In this document: positions 26,472 to 34,758 of the stretch, one piece after another
Layout: every line of letters starts with the position of its first letter
Numbering within the stretch: the first letter of the stretch is position 1
NCBI GenBank assembly: GCA_910578175.1
Contig: CAJTPF010000013.1
Location: 1-64,000, forward strand
DNA: 64,000 bases
Direction: 5' to 3'
Source of the DNA: an uncultured Lachnospiraceae bacterium
GTDB lineage: Bacteria; Bacillota; Clostridia; Lachnospirales; Lachnospiraceae
The notes under the pieces: generated by a model
Database searches by the model: none
What the model saw: the letters and a program-made list of their open reading frames with translations, nothing else
Told to the model about the DNA's origin: nothing
Program-made: the position numbers and the translations under genes

Positions 26472-26722
26472 CCTAAGGTCCTCCATATATCATCAACAAT
26501 TGTCAGACTAATATTATCAATTCTTTGGTCAATCTGATTCATTTTAAACAGTATGGCAATCCATAGTATTATAGAAAGAACAATCACTGCTGCCATTGTA
26601 TAGATTATAACCTTTTTATAGCGGTTAATGCGTTTTCTGCGCTCATCTTTCTGAAGTTTCTCCATATGTTCTACTATGTTTTCCTGAACTGCTTCTTCAT
26701 AATTATTCTGTACAGATGGCAT
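26468..26722 (-). CDS. Small single-pass membrane protein coupled to bactofilin
   Basis: 84 residues: a charged, Glu/Lys-rich cytoplasmic N-terminus (1-38), one membrane helix (VIIYTMAAVIVLSIILWIAI, about 39-58) and a short outer tail. The stop overlaps the bactofilin start. It is the first gene after the promoter-like site at 26781-26808. A membrane anchor for the bactofilin is a plausible inference; no family is recognised. Confidence 0.7.
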   Translation of the reverse strand: MPSVQNNYEEAVQENIVEHMEKLQKDERRKRINRYKKVIIYTMAAVIVLSIILWIAILFKMNQIDQRIDNISLTIVDDIWRTLG

Positions 26723-26780
26723 AATCTCTCCTCTTTTATATTTTATTGTAATATAATTACTTTTCTGCCATATAGAGTTT

Positions 26781-26808
26781 ATTTTACCACATATAAGAGA
26801 ATGTGCAA
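26781..26808 (-). promoter_or_regulatory. Candidate promoter for the bactofilin-to-polC operon
   Basis: On the - strand TTGCAC (26803-26808) is followed after 16 bases by TAAAAT (26781-26786). It lies about 60 bases upstream of the first gene of a co-directional run of eleven genes with no clear internal terminator. Confidence 0.55.
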
Positions 26809-26869
26809 AGTGAAATTTTCATAAATAATCTTTATACACAAAAAAATACCGGAACTGTTTATCTGTTAC

Positions 26870-26916
26870 AAAAAATCCTGTACAGATGGTATCCGCCATC
26901 TGTACAGGATTTTTTG
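26870..26916 (-). terminator. Terminator after pckA
   Basis: Arms ATCCTGTACAGATGG and CCATCTGTACAGGAT with flanking A and T runs on both sides, so it may work in both directions. It ends the pckA transcript, which stops 40 bases earlier on the - strand. Confidence 0.85.
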
Positions 26917-26955
26917 TATTCTATCGTTTTTTATTTTTACAGTTTTACAACCGCA

Positions 26956-28656
26956 TTAGTTCAGTTCATCAACGACTTTCTGAATCGCTGCCAATGCATC
27001 TGCCGGAAGCTGGTTAAATCCACCCTCAGCGGTTTCCAGATTCTTAACATAATTTAATCTGTCCATCATACGTGCTTTCAATGTCTGAACATATTCCGCA
27101 TTATTTAAGTCTGGAACAAATCCTTCCCACTCGAAGATCTCGATGTCTTCAAACGGTCCCCACTGCTTAAAGTCTGCTTTCTTTTCAACTACAGCTTCGA
27201 TCACGCCCAGAGTATCCTTTGGCTGTACCTTCTTGCCCATGAAATCACCAGTGTTAATGATATAGCAGTCTACGTTCTTCTCAGCAACCAGTTTCTTAAA
27301 CTTTTCATAGTCATTTACCAACGGATAAGTTCTGAACGGGTTTGCATAAGGCTCTACAACCAGTGCGTTCGGGTCAACACCAGGTGCAAGTCTCTCTGCC
27401 GTAGACCTCTTTGTTGCCAGTGTAGCACCCATAACAGAAGCAAGTGAAGCGCCCTTTAACTTAACGATCGGAGGAATGGTAGGATCCTTCATGATCCAGA
27501 AAATAGCGTTTACAGGAGCATCTATCTTATCCACACGGTTCGGAGACCATAATTTAGATTTAATGGCGCGTCCGTTACCATTTCTGATATCCTCTGTTAC
27601 AAGAACAACTTTTCCGTCCTCATCCAGTGTAGCGGAACAGTTCTGTGCTGTTAATAAGTATTTATTATCTTCGCATGCCGTAGGATAATCTGCTGTCTTA
27701 TCAAAATAAGTCGGCTCCATGGCAATCGAAGCGCAGGTATCGGAATTAATGATAAATGCATCATCATGCAGTACCTTGATAGAAGGATATTTTCCGTCAT
27801 GTTTTGCATGTGTGATGGTAGACTTGCCGGAACCGGAAAGACCGAATACGGCAGCAACAAACTTAGAACCGTCTGCCAGTGTATATTCCTTCTGTCCGCC
27901 ATGGCAGGAAGCATAACCGTTTCTGTTTGCCAGAGCCCATCCCAGAGTCAGCGTTCCCTTCTTGTGTTCGCCAAAATATCTCATACCTAAGATTGCTGCA
28001 CAGTTCGTATCTGTGTTGAAGTAACATAAGCACTTTCCGTCGCAGACATCTGTCTGGTCAGAACCTACCCACTGCGGATCGGAGAAGATATAGATATCCG
28101 GTTCGTTTCCGTCGCCGATCGGCTGTGACTTTTTGTACATTTTAACGTATTCATCTGACATATACTGGAAATTTAACATCCAGTTATATAAAATATTCTC
28201 TTCGCCTTCCGGAATCAGAAGATGCGCTTTTGCCATAAATTCCGTATCCAGACCGATGAATACTTCCGCATGATACATAGTCTTCCAGCGTGTGTCATAA
28301 ACGGCGTCCATAAGAATCTTGTCAAGTTTTGCACAATTGGTACCTTCTTTGCCGGTGATCCTTCTGGCAGCGGCATAACGGCCTGTAATGGAACCATCAT
28401 TAAATAATAATACTTTTGCATCCGGCTCCAGACCGAACTCCTCGCCTCTATATACCGGCATATCCGTTACAACGGTTCCCGGTGAATTCTTTGCTAATTC
28501 GTAAGCTTCCTTCAGAGTGTTGATCTTAATGACATTGTTGCCATAAAAAGCAGCTTCGATAATGGCACGGGTATTTGTTACCGGTGTACCTACCTTTGGA
28601 AAACCAACTTTGTTAGGACCAATTTCTGTTCTTGCATAATAAGCCTTTGTTGACAT
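26956..28656 (-). CDS. pckA: Phosphoenolpyruvate carboxykinase (ATP)
   Basis: 566 residues. The phosphate-binding loop GLSGSGKST, the kinase-2-like LHDDAFIIN, and GRYAAARRITG are seen. It interconverts oxaloacetate and PEP with ATP/ADP. In anaerobic gut fermenters it often runs toward oxaloacetate as an anaplerotic step. It is a single-gene transcript with its own promoter and terminator. Confidence 0.95.
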   Translation of the reverse strand: MSTKAYYARTEIGPNKVGFPKVGTPVTNTRAIIEAAFYGNNVIKINTLKEAYELAKNSPGTVVTDMPVYRGEEFGLEPDAKVLLFNDGSITGRYAAARRITGKEGTNCAKLDKILMDAVYDTRWKTMYHAEVFIGLDTEFMAKAHLLIPEGEENILYNWMLNFQYMSDEYVKMYKKSQPIGDGNEPDIYIFSDPQWVGSDQTDVCDGKCLCYFNTDTNCAAILGMRYFGEHKKGTLTLGWALANRNGYASCHGGQKEYTLADGSKFVAAVFGLSGSGKSTITHAKHDGKYPSIKVLHDDAFIINSDTCASIAMEPTYFDKTADYPTACEDNKYLLTAQNCSATLDEDGKVVLVTEDIRNGNGRAIKSKLWSPNRVDKIDAPVNAIFWIMKDPTIPPIVKLKGASLASVMGATLATKRSTAERLAPGVDPNALVVEPYANPFRTYPLVNDYEKFKKLVAEKNVDCYIINTGDFMGKKVQPKDTLGVIEAVVEKKADFKQWGPFEDIEIFEWEGFVPDLNNAEYVQTLKARMMDRLNYVKNLETAEGGFNQLPADALAAIQKVVDELN

Positions 28657-28762
28657 TACATGTATCCTCCTTAGATTGTTATATTAGGAACGTATTTTCT
28701 GGAATTATAGATCCAAAAAAGCGTTCTGGAAAAACATATTAGTATGATTCGAAATCTTAGAA

Positions 28763-28791
28763 ATTATCTCATTTTTTCAAACAATTGTCAA
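28763..28791 (-). promoter_or_regulatory. pckA promoter
   Basis: TTGACA (28786-28791), 17 bases, then GATAAT (28763-28768) on the - strand. The predicted leader is about 100 bases long. Confidence 0.65.
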
Positions 28792-28883
28792 TGAAAATTT
28801 TTCTAAACCGGGTTGCAGACGATCAACGGTTGACGGTTTGATGGTAACAGGCTGAACTGACGCTGTTCTGTCTGTCAGCAATT

Positions 28884-30911
28884 TCACCGGATACGGAACC
28901 GGCCAATCAGATGGTTAAGTGTTTTGGACTGGTCTGACAATTGAATCGATATCGCCGCACTTTTCTCAGCAGTATCAGAATTTGACTGTATCACTTTAGA
29001 AACTTCTTTCACGCTTTTATCCACGGAAGCGATCATCTCCGACTGCTGTACACTGGCCAGTGCAATCTCATCCATTAATGTCTTGATCGACTGGATACAT
29101 TCATTAATAACCTGCATCGCAGAAATAGCAAGATTTGTGGATTCCGTACCCGTTTTCACAGCCTGAATGGATCGGCCGATCAAAGCCCCGGTGTCGCTTG
29201 CAGCTTCGGCAGACTTTGATGCAAGGCTTCTGACCTCATCCGACACGACAGAAAAACCTTTTCCCGCACTGCCTGCACGGGCTGCTTCCACAGTGGCATT
29301 TAATGCAAGAATATTCGTCTGAAAAGCAATATCCTCAATCGTCTTTATGATACTGCTGATTTTCATTGAAGATTCATCTATATTTTTTGTAGCAATCTTG
29401 AGCTGCTCCATCTTTGTATCAGCCTCAGCCGCATAGCCGGCAGCCCTGTCAACCAGGTCGCTGGCATTTCCACAGCGGACTGCACTGTTTTGTATCTGTT
29501 CCGTAATATCCGTAATATTGGATACCAGTCTGTCAATGGAATTTTTCTGCTGCATAGTTCCCTGAGACAATGCCTGCGCTCCCGCAGATACCTGATTCGC
29601 GCCACTGTCTACCTGATTCGCGATCTGCGTAATATCACGCATAACATCCGTCAGATGCAAACGGATACTTTTTAAGCTTTCCGCAAGAACTTTGAAATCA
29701 CCGATATAGTATGCCTCATTCTTTTCAACATCCACAGCAATATTGCCGTCCGCCATTTCTCCTAAGATCCGTCCAATATCATAAATCGTCTTTCGAAGAC
29801 AATCGCAAACATGATGAATGGTCTGTGCTATCATACCGATTTCATCTTTTCTGTCATAAAACTTTTCCAATTCCTTGTCGGCAGACAATTCCAAATTTCC
29901 GAGACGCCGGATCGCACGTTCCACTATCATCAGCTCTCTGCCCTCCAAATGCAAAACCAGCAGCATGACAACAATGATAACCGTTGCAACAACCGCACAC
30001 AAAATGCCCACCGTATGACGTACGGTCTCCACGTTTGCATAGACTTCCGCCGCATCGTCACGCACCATAAAAACCCAGTTTCTGTCTTTTAAATATTTAT
30101 AGACAACTAACTGATCAACACCGTTTTCATCCTTATAAGAATATGTACCTGCCTGTGTGTTCCCATCTTCCCTGATCCGTTGCAGGATTTTCAAATAACC
30201 ACTGTCAGTCGTCTCTGTATTTAGCAGTGTTTCATCCTGATGATACAGATAAGTCCCTGTTTCCACATTTAAAAATACATATTCACTGTGAGGCAGTCCC
30301 TCAATATTCAGATCCAGCAATACATCCATAAGATGACTTGCATATACGCCGGCGCCTACATAGCCGATGCATTCCTCCCCATCAAAAATCGGATAATACA
30401 TAGAAAGAATCATGCTTCCGGTTCCCGGCGATTTCATGATGCCCAGGTTTGTCAGCTGCGGCTGCGCCAGAATCGTATTCCGAAACTCGTCCAATGATTC
30501 GCCGGTTCTGGTTGTCATACCGATTGCTCCATTGGATGTATGCGTCAGAATGTATGTAGCGGGTGTAGCGATATACAGTCCCTCAAACGTATCCTTAACA
30601 GCAGCGAAATCTTCCGTATATTGCTGACCCTTCTGCAGTAAAACGGAATCCTCCGGATTTGCCAGCAGCTCACGGACTTCACTGCCCACAGCAAACGCTT
30701 TCAGATAATCTTCTGCAGAAGCCACATAATCGTTGATAATGGAAGCTCTGGATTCCACGGCATCGATCATCTGATTGGTAATGTCGGTTTCAACCATAGT
30801 GGCAACGCGCCCTGACACGATACGCCAAAGCAGCAGCATCCCTATAAAAGTAATTATTGTAGTGATAATGCCGATGCGTGTGGCAAGTTTTCGATTAGCT
30901 AAAAAGTTCAT
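28884..30911 (-). CDS. Methyl-accepting chemotaxis protein with periplasm-side Cache-type sensor
   Basis: Start at 30911 (MNFLANRKL), seven bases after GGAGG; the frame extends to a GTG at 30926 but that lies on the ribosome site. 675 residues: membrane helix 12-32, an extracellular domain of about 265 residues with double-Cache features (YYPIFDGEECIGYVGAGVY, WVFMVRDDAAEVY), membrane helix near 297-320, a HAMP-like linker and a signalling domain with the hairpin tip TIEDIAFQTNILALNATVEA. It should control CheA in response to a small ligand, unknown here. Tip residues show mild changes from consensus (NATVEA rather than NAAVEA). Confidence 0.92.
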   Translation of the reverse strand: MNFLANRKLATRIGIITTIITFIGMLLLWRIVSGRVATMVETDITNQMIDAVESRASIINDYVASAEDYLKAFAVGSEVRELLANPEDSVLLQKGQQYTEDFAAVKDTFEGLYIATPATYILTHTSNGAIGMTTRTGESLDEFRNTILAQPQLTNLGIMKSPGTGSMILSMYYPIFDGEECIGYVGAGVYASHLMDVLLDLNIEGLPHSEYVFLNVETGTYLYHQDETLLNTETTDSGYLKILQRIREDGNTQAGTYSYKDENGVDQLVVYKYLKDRNWVFMVRDDAAEVYANVETVRHTVGILCAVVATVIIVVMLLVLHLEGRELMIVERAIRRLGNLELSADKELEKFYDRKDEIGMIAQTIHHVCDCLRKTIYDIGRILGEMADGNIAVDVEKNEAYYIGDFKVLAESLKSIRLHLTDVMRDITQIANQVDSGANQVSAGAQALSQGTMQQKNSIDRLVSNITDITEQIQNSAVRCGNASDLVDRAAGYAAEADTKMEQLKIATKNIDESSMKISSIIKTIEDIAFQTNILALNATVEAARAGSAGKGFSVVSDEVRSLASKSAEAASDTGALIGRSIQAVKTGTESTNLAISAMQVINECIQSIKTLMDEIALASVQQSEMIASVDKSVKEVSKVIQSNSDTAEKSAAISIQLSDQSKTLNHLIGRFRIR

Positions 30912-30971
30912 AAAGCTTTCCTCCACAATAAAAAATTTAATATGATACCACCCTGTTTTAATGGCAGAAAT

Positions 30972-31000
30972 ATTTTATCACGGTTACCCTTATTATTCAA
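30972..31000 (-). promoter_or_regulatory. Candidate promoter of the chemoreceptor gene
   Basis: TTGAAT (30995-31000), 17 bases, TAAAAT (30972-30977). It looks like a sigma-A type site; no flagellar-sigma motif was seen. Confidence 0.5.
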
Positions 31001-31081
31001 GTATTCTGAGAGATTCGGATATTTCCTCATCCGTTCTCAATAATCCTGAAAAATTCCGGTGATCCCTGTTGGCAAAATCCT

Positions 31082-32122
31082 CTAATCTTTATAAACAGCC
31101 AGTATTTCTACTATATCATCATAGCTCTGTTTAAATGCCTGGATCGCCTTCGGCGAAAACTGTTTTCCATCCTGGGACACGATTTCATTGTATGCTTCTT
31201 CCAGAGTCCAGCTTTCTTTGTAGCTTCGTCTGGATACCAGTACGTCAAATACGTCTGCAATGGCGGTCACGGCCGCCAGTTCGTTGATCTCATCCTCTTT
31301 CATACCCAGATATCCTGTTCCGTCCCACCGTTCGTGGTGTTCTCTGGCGATCCGCCTTGCATTTTCCATAATTGCCGAATCGGAATCCACGATATAATCT
31401 TCTGCTGCCAGCACATGGGATTTCATCATATTATATTCTTCATCCGTCAGTTTATCCGGTTTATCAATGATTTCTTCAGGTATTGACATTTTTCCAATGT
31501 CATGCAGCATGGCTGACAATGCAAAATCGTCGGCCTCTTCCCGGCTGTATCCAAGGGTCCGGGTCATGATCCTGACATATTCCGATACCCGCTTGATATG
31601 ATTTCTGGCGTTTCCGGACCGTCCTTCACAGACGGTTGCAAAAGAGAGGATCGTATCTTCCTGCCCCTTGATCAGGTCATTGTTCAGCTTGGTATTGATA
31701 AAAGCAATCCGAAGGGTTTCGTATATCAGTTCCAGCGCCTCCTCTGGCGGACAGTCATGATAGCGTTTCCCTGTCGTTTCGCCCATGTCTTCCGGCCGGT
31801 CAAAGTTTACGAAACCAACAAAATCTTTTTCTTCCCCAATCCACATATTCACATATTTCTGACGGATGTCCAGCAGTTTCCCCTGATATACCAGGGGATT
31901 CCCCGGTTCTGCCAGCAGCCGTCCGGTTTCATCCGTAGCGGTCATAGAGAATCTGCCGCTAAAATCAAAGGTATAGTATACACCGTCTTCTGCCTTGATG
32001 CCTACTATACCTTTATCGGCTCCAAAAAGAGCACGAATGGACCAGACCGTCTGTTTTGCCAGATGGATCAAATCCCTCTGATTAAATATATTCTGTGTTT
32101 CAGTCACTATACTCTTTAACAT
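31082..32122 (-). CDS. HD-GYP domain protein, probable cyclic di-GMP phosphodiesterase with altered GYP
   Basis: 346 residues. Residues 1-150 resemble a GAF-like sensor region; the rest is an HD-GYP domain with LSAMLHDIGKMSIPEEI (HD metal ligands), MKSHVLAAEDYI and REHHERWDGTGYLG. In the family the last motif normally reads GYP; here Pro is Leu. The metal ligands HD and HH are intact, so hydrolysis is still likely but substrate or partner binding may differ. It stands alone between the chemoreceptor and the acyltransferase gene. Confidence 0.85.
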   Translation of the reverse strand: MLKSIVTETQNIFNQRDLIHLAKQTVWSIRALFGADKGIVGIKAEDGVYYTFDFSGRFSMTATDETGRLLAEPGNPLVYQGKLLDIRQKYVNMWIGEEKDFVGFVNFDRPEDMGETTGKRYHDCPPEEALELIYETLRIAFINTKLNNDLIKGQEDTILSFATVCEGRSGNARNHIKRVSEYVRIMTRTLGYSREEADDFALSAMLHDIGKMSIPEEIIDKPDKLTDEEYNMMKSHVLAAEDYIVDSDSAIMENARRIAREHHERWDGTGYLGMKEDEINELAAVTAIADVFDVLVSRRSYKESWTLEEAYNEIVSQDGKQFSPKAIQAFKQSYDDIVEILAVYKD

Positions 32123-32159
32123 CTCTTACCTCATTTCATCCTGAACTGTGATATTCTCC

Positions 32160-32222
32160 AAAATACCGGGGCGGTCACATCTTCCATTGTACCAACAAAG
32201 TCTGTAACCGCCCGGTATTTTA
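32160..32222 (-). terminator. Terminator ending the galM-to-glmS cluster
   Basis: Arms AAATACCGGGGCGGTCACA and TGTAACCGCCCGGTATTT flank about 25 bases. The stop codon of the beta-helix gene (32220-32222) is inside the A-rich foot of the hairpin, so translation ends at the terminator itself. Confidence 0.75.
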
Positions 32223-32882
32223 TTCCTGCTTTTCTATAATTTCATTTTTATTCTTGTAGATAGAACCAGAAGGAATATATCCCCTCACCATGGACAGCGG
32301 ATATACATTGGTATCGGAACCAATCACCGTTCCCGGATTCAATACGCTGTTGCAGCCCACTTCCACACGGCTGCCAAGAATAGCTCCCAGCTTCTTCAAA
32401 CCCGTTTCCACCAGCCCCCGTTCCGTTCGGATATTCACCAAAGATTTATCGGATTTCAGATTAGACGTAATGGAACCGGCTCCCATATGGGACTTGTAGG
32501 ACAATATGGAATTGCCTACATAATTATAGTGCGGAACCTGAACGGAATCAAACAGGATACTGCTCTTTAACTCCGTGGAATTTCCCACCACCGTACCTTT
32601 TCCCACTATCGCAGAACCTCTGATAAACGCACAATGTCTGATTTCAGCCTCTTCGTCTATGATCAGGGGCGCGCCAAGATAAGCCGTAGGAGCAACCGTT
32701 GCTGATTTTGCTATCCATACATGGGGTGCGCGTTCCTCAAATCTGTCCTTCGGCAATGATTTTCCAAGGGCGATGATCTTTTCATCCAGTCCCTCAAAAA
32801 CTTCCCATGGATAGGTCAGTCCATCGAAAAAACTTTTTGCTATCGTTTGTTCCAGATCCAGTATATTTTCAATTCTCAGCAT
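32220..32882 (-). CDS. GlmU C-terminal-like left-handed beta-helix acyltransferase
   Basis: 220 residues made of hexapeptide repeats (APTAYLGAPLIIDEEAEI, FIRGSAIVGKGTVVGNST, SYKSHMGAGSITSNLKSDK). It looks like the acetyltransferase half of GlmU without the uridylyltransferase half. It follows glmS by 22 bases on the same strand, so acetylation of glucosamine-1-phosphate in the UDP-GlcNAc pathway is the best guess. I cannot tell whether a full-length GlmU exists elsewhere. Confidence 0.8.
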   Translation of the reverse strand: MLRIENILDLEQTIAKSFFDGLTYPWEVFEGLDEKIIALGKSLPKDRFEERAPHVWIAKSATVAPTAYLGAPLIIDEEAEIRHCAFIRGSAIVGKGTVVGNSTELKSSILFDSVQVPHYNYVGNSILSYKSHMGAGSITSNLKSDKSLVNIRTERGLVETGLKKLGAILGSRVEVGCNSVLNPGTVIGSDTNVYPLSMVRGYIPSGSIYKNKNEIIEKQE

Positions 32883-32904
32883 CTCTCTACCTCAGTTCAT
32901 TCTA

Positions 32905-34725
32905 TTATTCAACCGTTACCGATTTTGCAAGATTCCTTGGCTGGTCAACATTACAGCCTTTTAATACAGCCGTATAATATGCGATGTACTGCATTGGAAC
33001 CGCCGCCAGCAAAGGCATCAATAAATCGTCTATCTTCGGCAGTTTTACCAGATGATTTGCCACATTCTTATCCACATCCAGATCATCGCTGCAGATCATC
33101 GTAACCTTTGCTCCCCGGGATTTCACTTCTACCACGTTACTGATGGTCTTATCCATCAGATCGCTCTGGGTTGCAACGGCTATTACCGGCATATCCCTGG
33201 TAACCAGTGATATGGTTCCGTGTTTTAATTCTCCGGCTGCATAGGATTCCGAATGAATATAAGAAATTTCCTTTAATTTTAAAGAACCTTCCATGCTCAG
33301 GGCATAGTCCAGACCCCGTCCGATATACAGCAGACTGTCGGAATTAACCAGTCTGGAAGCGATAAACTGGCAGCGTTCTTTCATTTCCAGAACCTCTTTT
33401 AAACTTTCCGGTATGGATACCAGGGCTTCTGTCAGTTCCCTGCACCGCTGCTCGGTGATCTCACCTTTGACATATGCCAGTTCAAATGCCAGAAGATACA
33501 TGATGCTGAGCTGGACGCTGTATGCCTTGGTAGAGGCTACCGAAATTTCCGGTCCGGCATGGGTATAGATCACATGATCGGATTCTCTTGCTATCGTAGA
33601 ACCCTTAACATTCACAACCGATAATGTCGCCGCACCTCTTTCTTTTGCCAGTTTCAACGCCGCATGGGTATCGGCCGTTTCTCCGGACTGGGAGATTAAA
33701 ATGACCAGATCTTCCTTCGTTATCAGCGGATTCCGGTAACGGAATTCAGAGGCAATATCCACCGTTACCTCTACCCTTGCCAGCTTTTCTATCACATACT
33801 TTCCCACAAGGCCGGCATGCATGGCCGTACCGCAGGCAACGATATAAATCCTGCGGAAAGCTTTCAGCATCTCTCCAGTGATCCCGCTTTCTTCCAGATA
33901 CGGCATGCCATTCTGGATCCGAGGTGAAACCGTTGTCCGGATGGCAGCAGGCTGTTCATTGATCTCCTTCAGCATAAAGTGTTCATAACCGCCTTTTTCA
34001 GCCGCATCGATATCCCAGTCGGCCGTTAATACTTCCTTTTCCACCATCCGGTTATGATTGTCACAGATGACCACTGCCTCCGCGGTGATCGCTGCTATTT
34101 CATTCTGCTCCAGCAGATAATAATCTCTGGTATATTTTAAGATCGCCGGTACATCGCTGGCAATAAAGTTTTCATTTTCTCCGACACCGATGATCAGAGG
34201 ACTGTCCTTTCTTACCGCATAGATCCGGTCTGGAAAATCCCGGAACATGATCCCCAGCGCATAGGAACCCTGAACTTCATCGATCATATGGGCAATGGTC
34301 TGCACCGGGTCACCGTCATAATAGTAATCCAGCAGTTTTGCCACGGTTTCCGTATCCGTTTCGCTCTCAAAACCATATCCCTGGGAAATCAGAAATTCTT
34401 TTATCTGCTTATAATTCTCAATGATACCGTTATGAACAATGGTCACTCTTTTGTTTCCATGAGGATGGGAATTGATATCGGAAGGCTCCCCGTGGGTTGC
34501 CCATCTGGTATGTCCGATCCCGCAATGTCCATGGGGCTTTTTCCCCTGTCCCATCTTCTCTACCAGGTCGTTTAATTTTCCTTTGGATTTTTCAACGGCT
34601 ATTTTGTTATTTTCGAATACGGCGATTCCTGCGGAATCATATCCCCTGTATTCCAATTTACTGAGTCCATCTACCAGAACGTCTGCACAATCCCTGTTTC
34701 CTACATATCCAACGATTCCACACAT
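32905..34725 (-). CDS. glmS: Glutamine--fructose-6-phosphate aminotransferase
   Basis: 606 residues. It starts MCGIVGYVGNRD with the N-terminal nucleophile Cys, has LEYRGYDSAG and HTRWATHGEPS in the glutaminase half, and two SIS domains (ISQSGETADTHAALKLAKE and later), ending LAKSVTVE. It makes glucosamine-6-phosphate for cell wall synthesis. The gap to topB upstream is only 33 bases, so no room for a glmS ribozyme leader is present. Confidence 0.97.
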   Translation of the reverse strand: MCGIVGYVGNRDCADVLVDGLSKLEYRGYDSAGIAVFENNKIAVEKSKGKLNDLVEKMGQGKKPHGHCGIGHTRWATHGEPSDINSHPHGNKRVTIVHNGIIENYKQIKEFLISQGYGFESETDTETVAKLLDYYYDGDPVQTIAHMIDEVQGSYALGIMFRDFPDRIYAVRKDSPLIIGVGENENFIASDVPAILKYTRDYYLLEQNEIAAITAEAVVICDNHNRMVEKEVLTADWDIDAAEKGGYEHFMLKEINEQPAAIRTTVSPRIQNGMPYLEESGITGEMLKAFRRIYIVACGTAMHAGLVGKYVIEKLARVEVTVDIASEFRYRNPLITKEDLVILISQSGETADTHAALKLAKERGAATLSVVNVKGSTIARESDHVIYTHAGPEISVASTKAYSVQLSIMYLLAFELAYVKGEITEQRCRELTEALVSIPESLKEVLEMKERCQFIASRLVNSDSLLYIGRGLDYALSMEGSLKLKEISYIHSESYAAGELKHGTISLVTRDMPVIAVATQSDLMDKTISNVVEVKSRGAKVTMICSDDLDVDKNVANHLVKLPKIDDLLMPLLAAVPMQYIAYYTAVLKGCNVDQPRNLAKSVTVE

Positions 34726-34758
34726 TTAAAACTTTCCTCCTGCTTCCTGCCATAACAT

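Noticed and set aside
30927..31081. Cyclic di-GMP riboswitch ahead of the chemoreceptor
   Set aside because: The leader lacks the conserved GEMM core; only a plain promoter is visible.
34726..34758. glmS ribozyme
   Set aside because: Only 33 bases separate topB from glmS, too short for the ribozyme.
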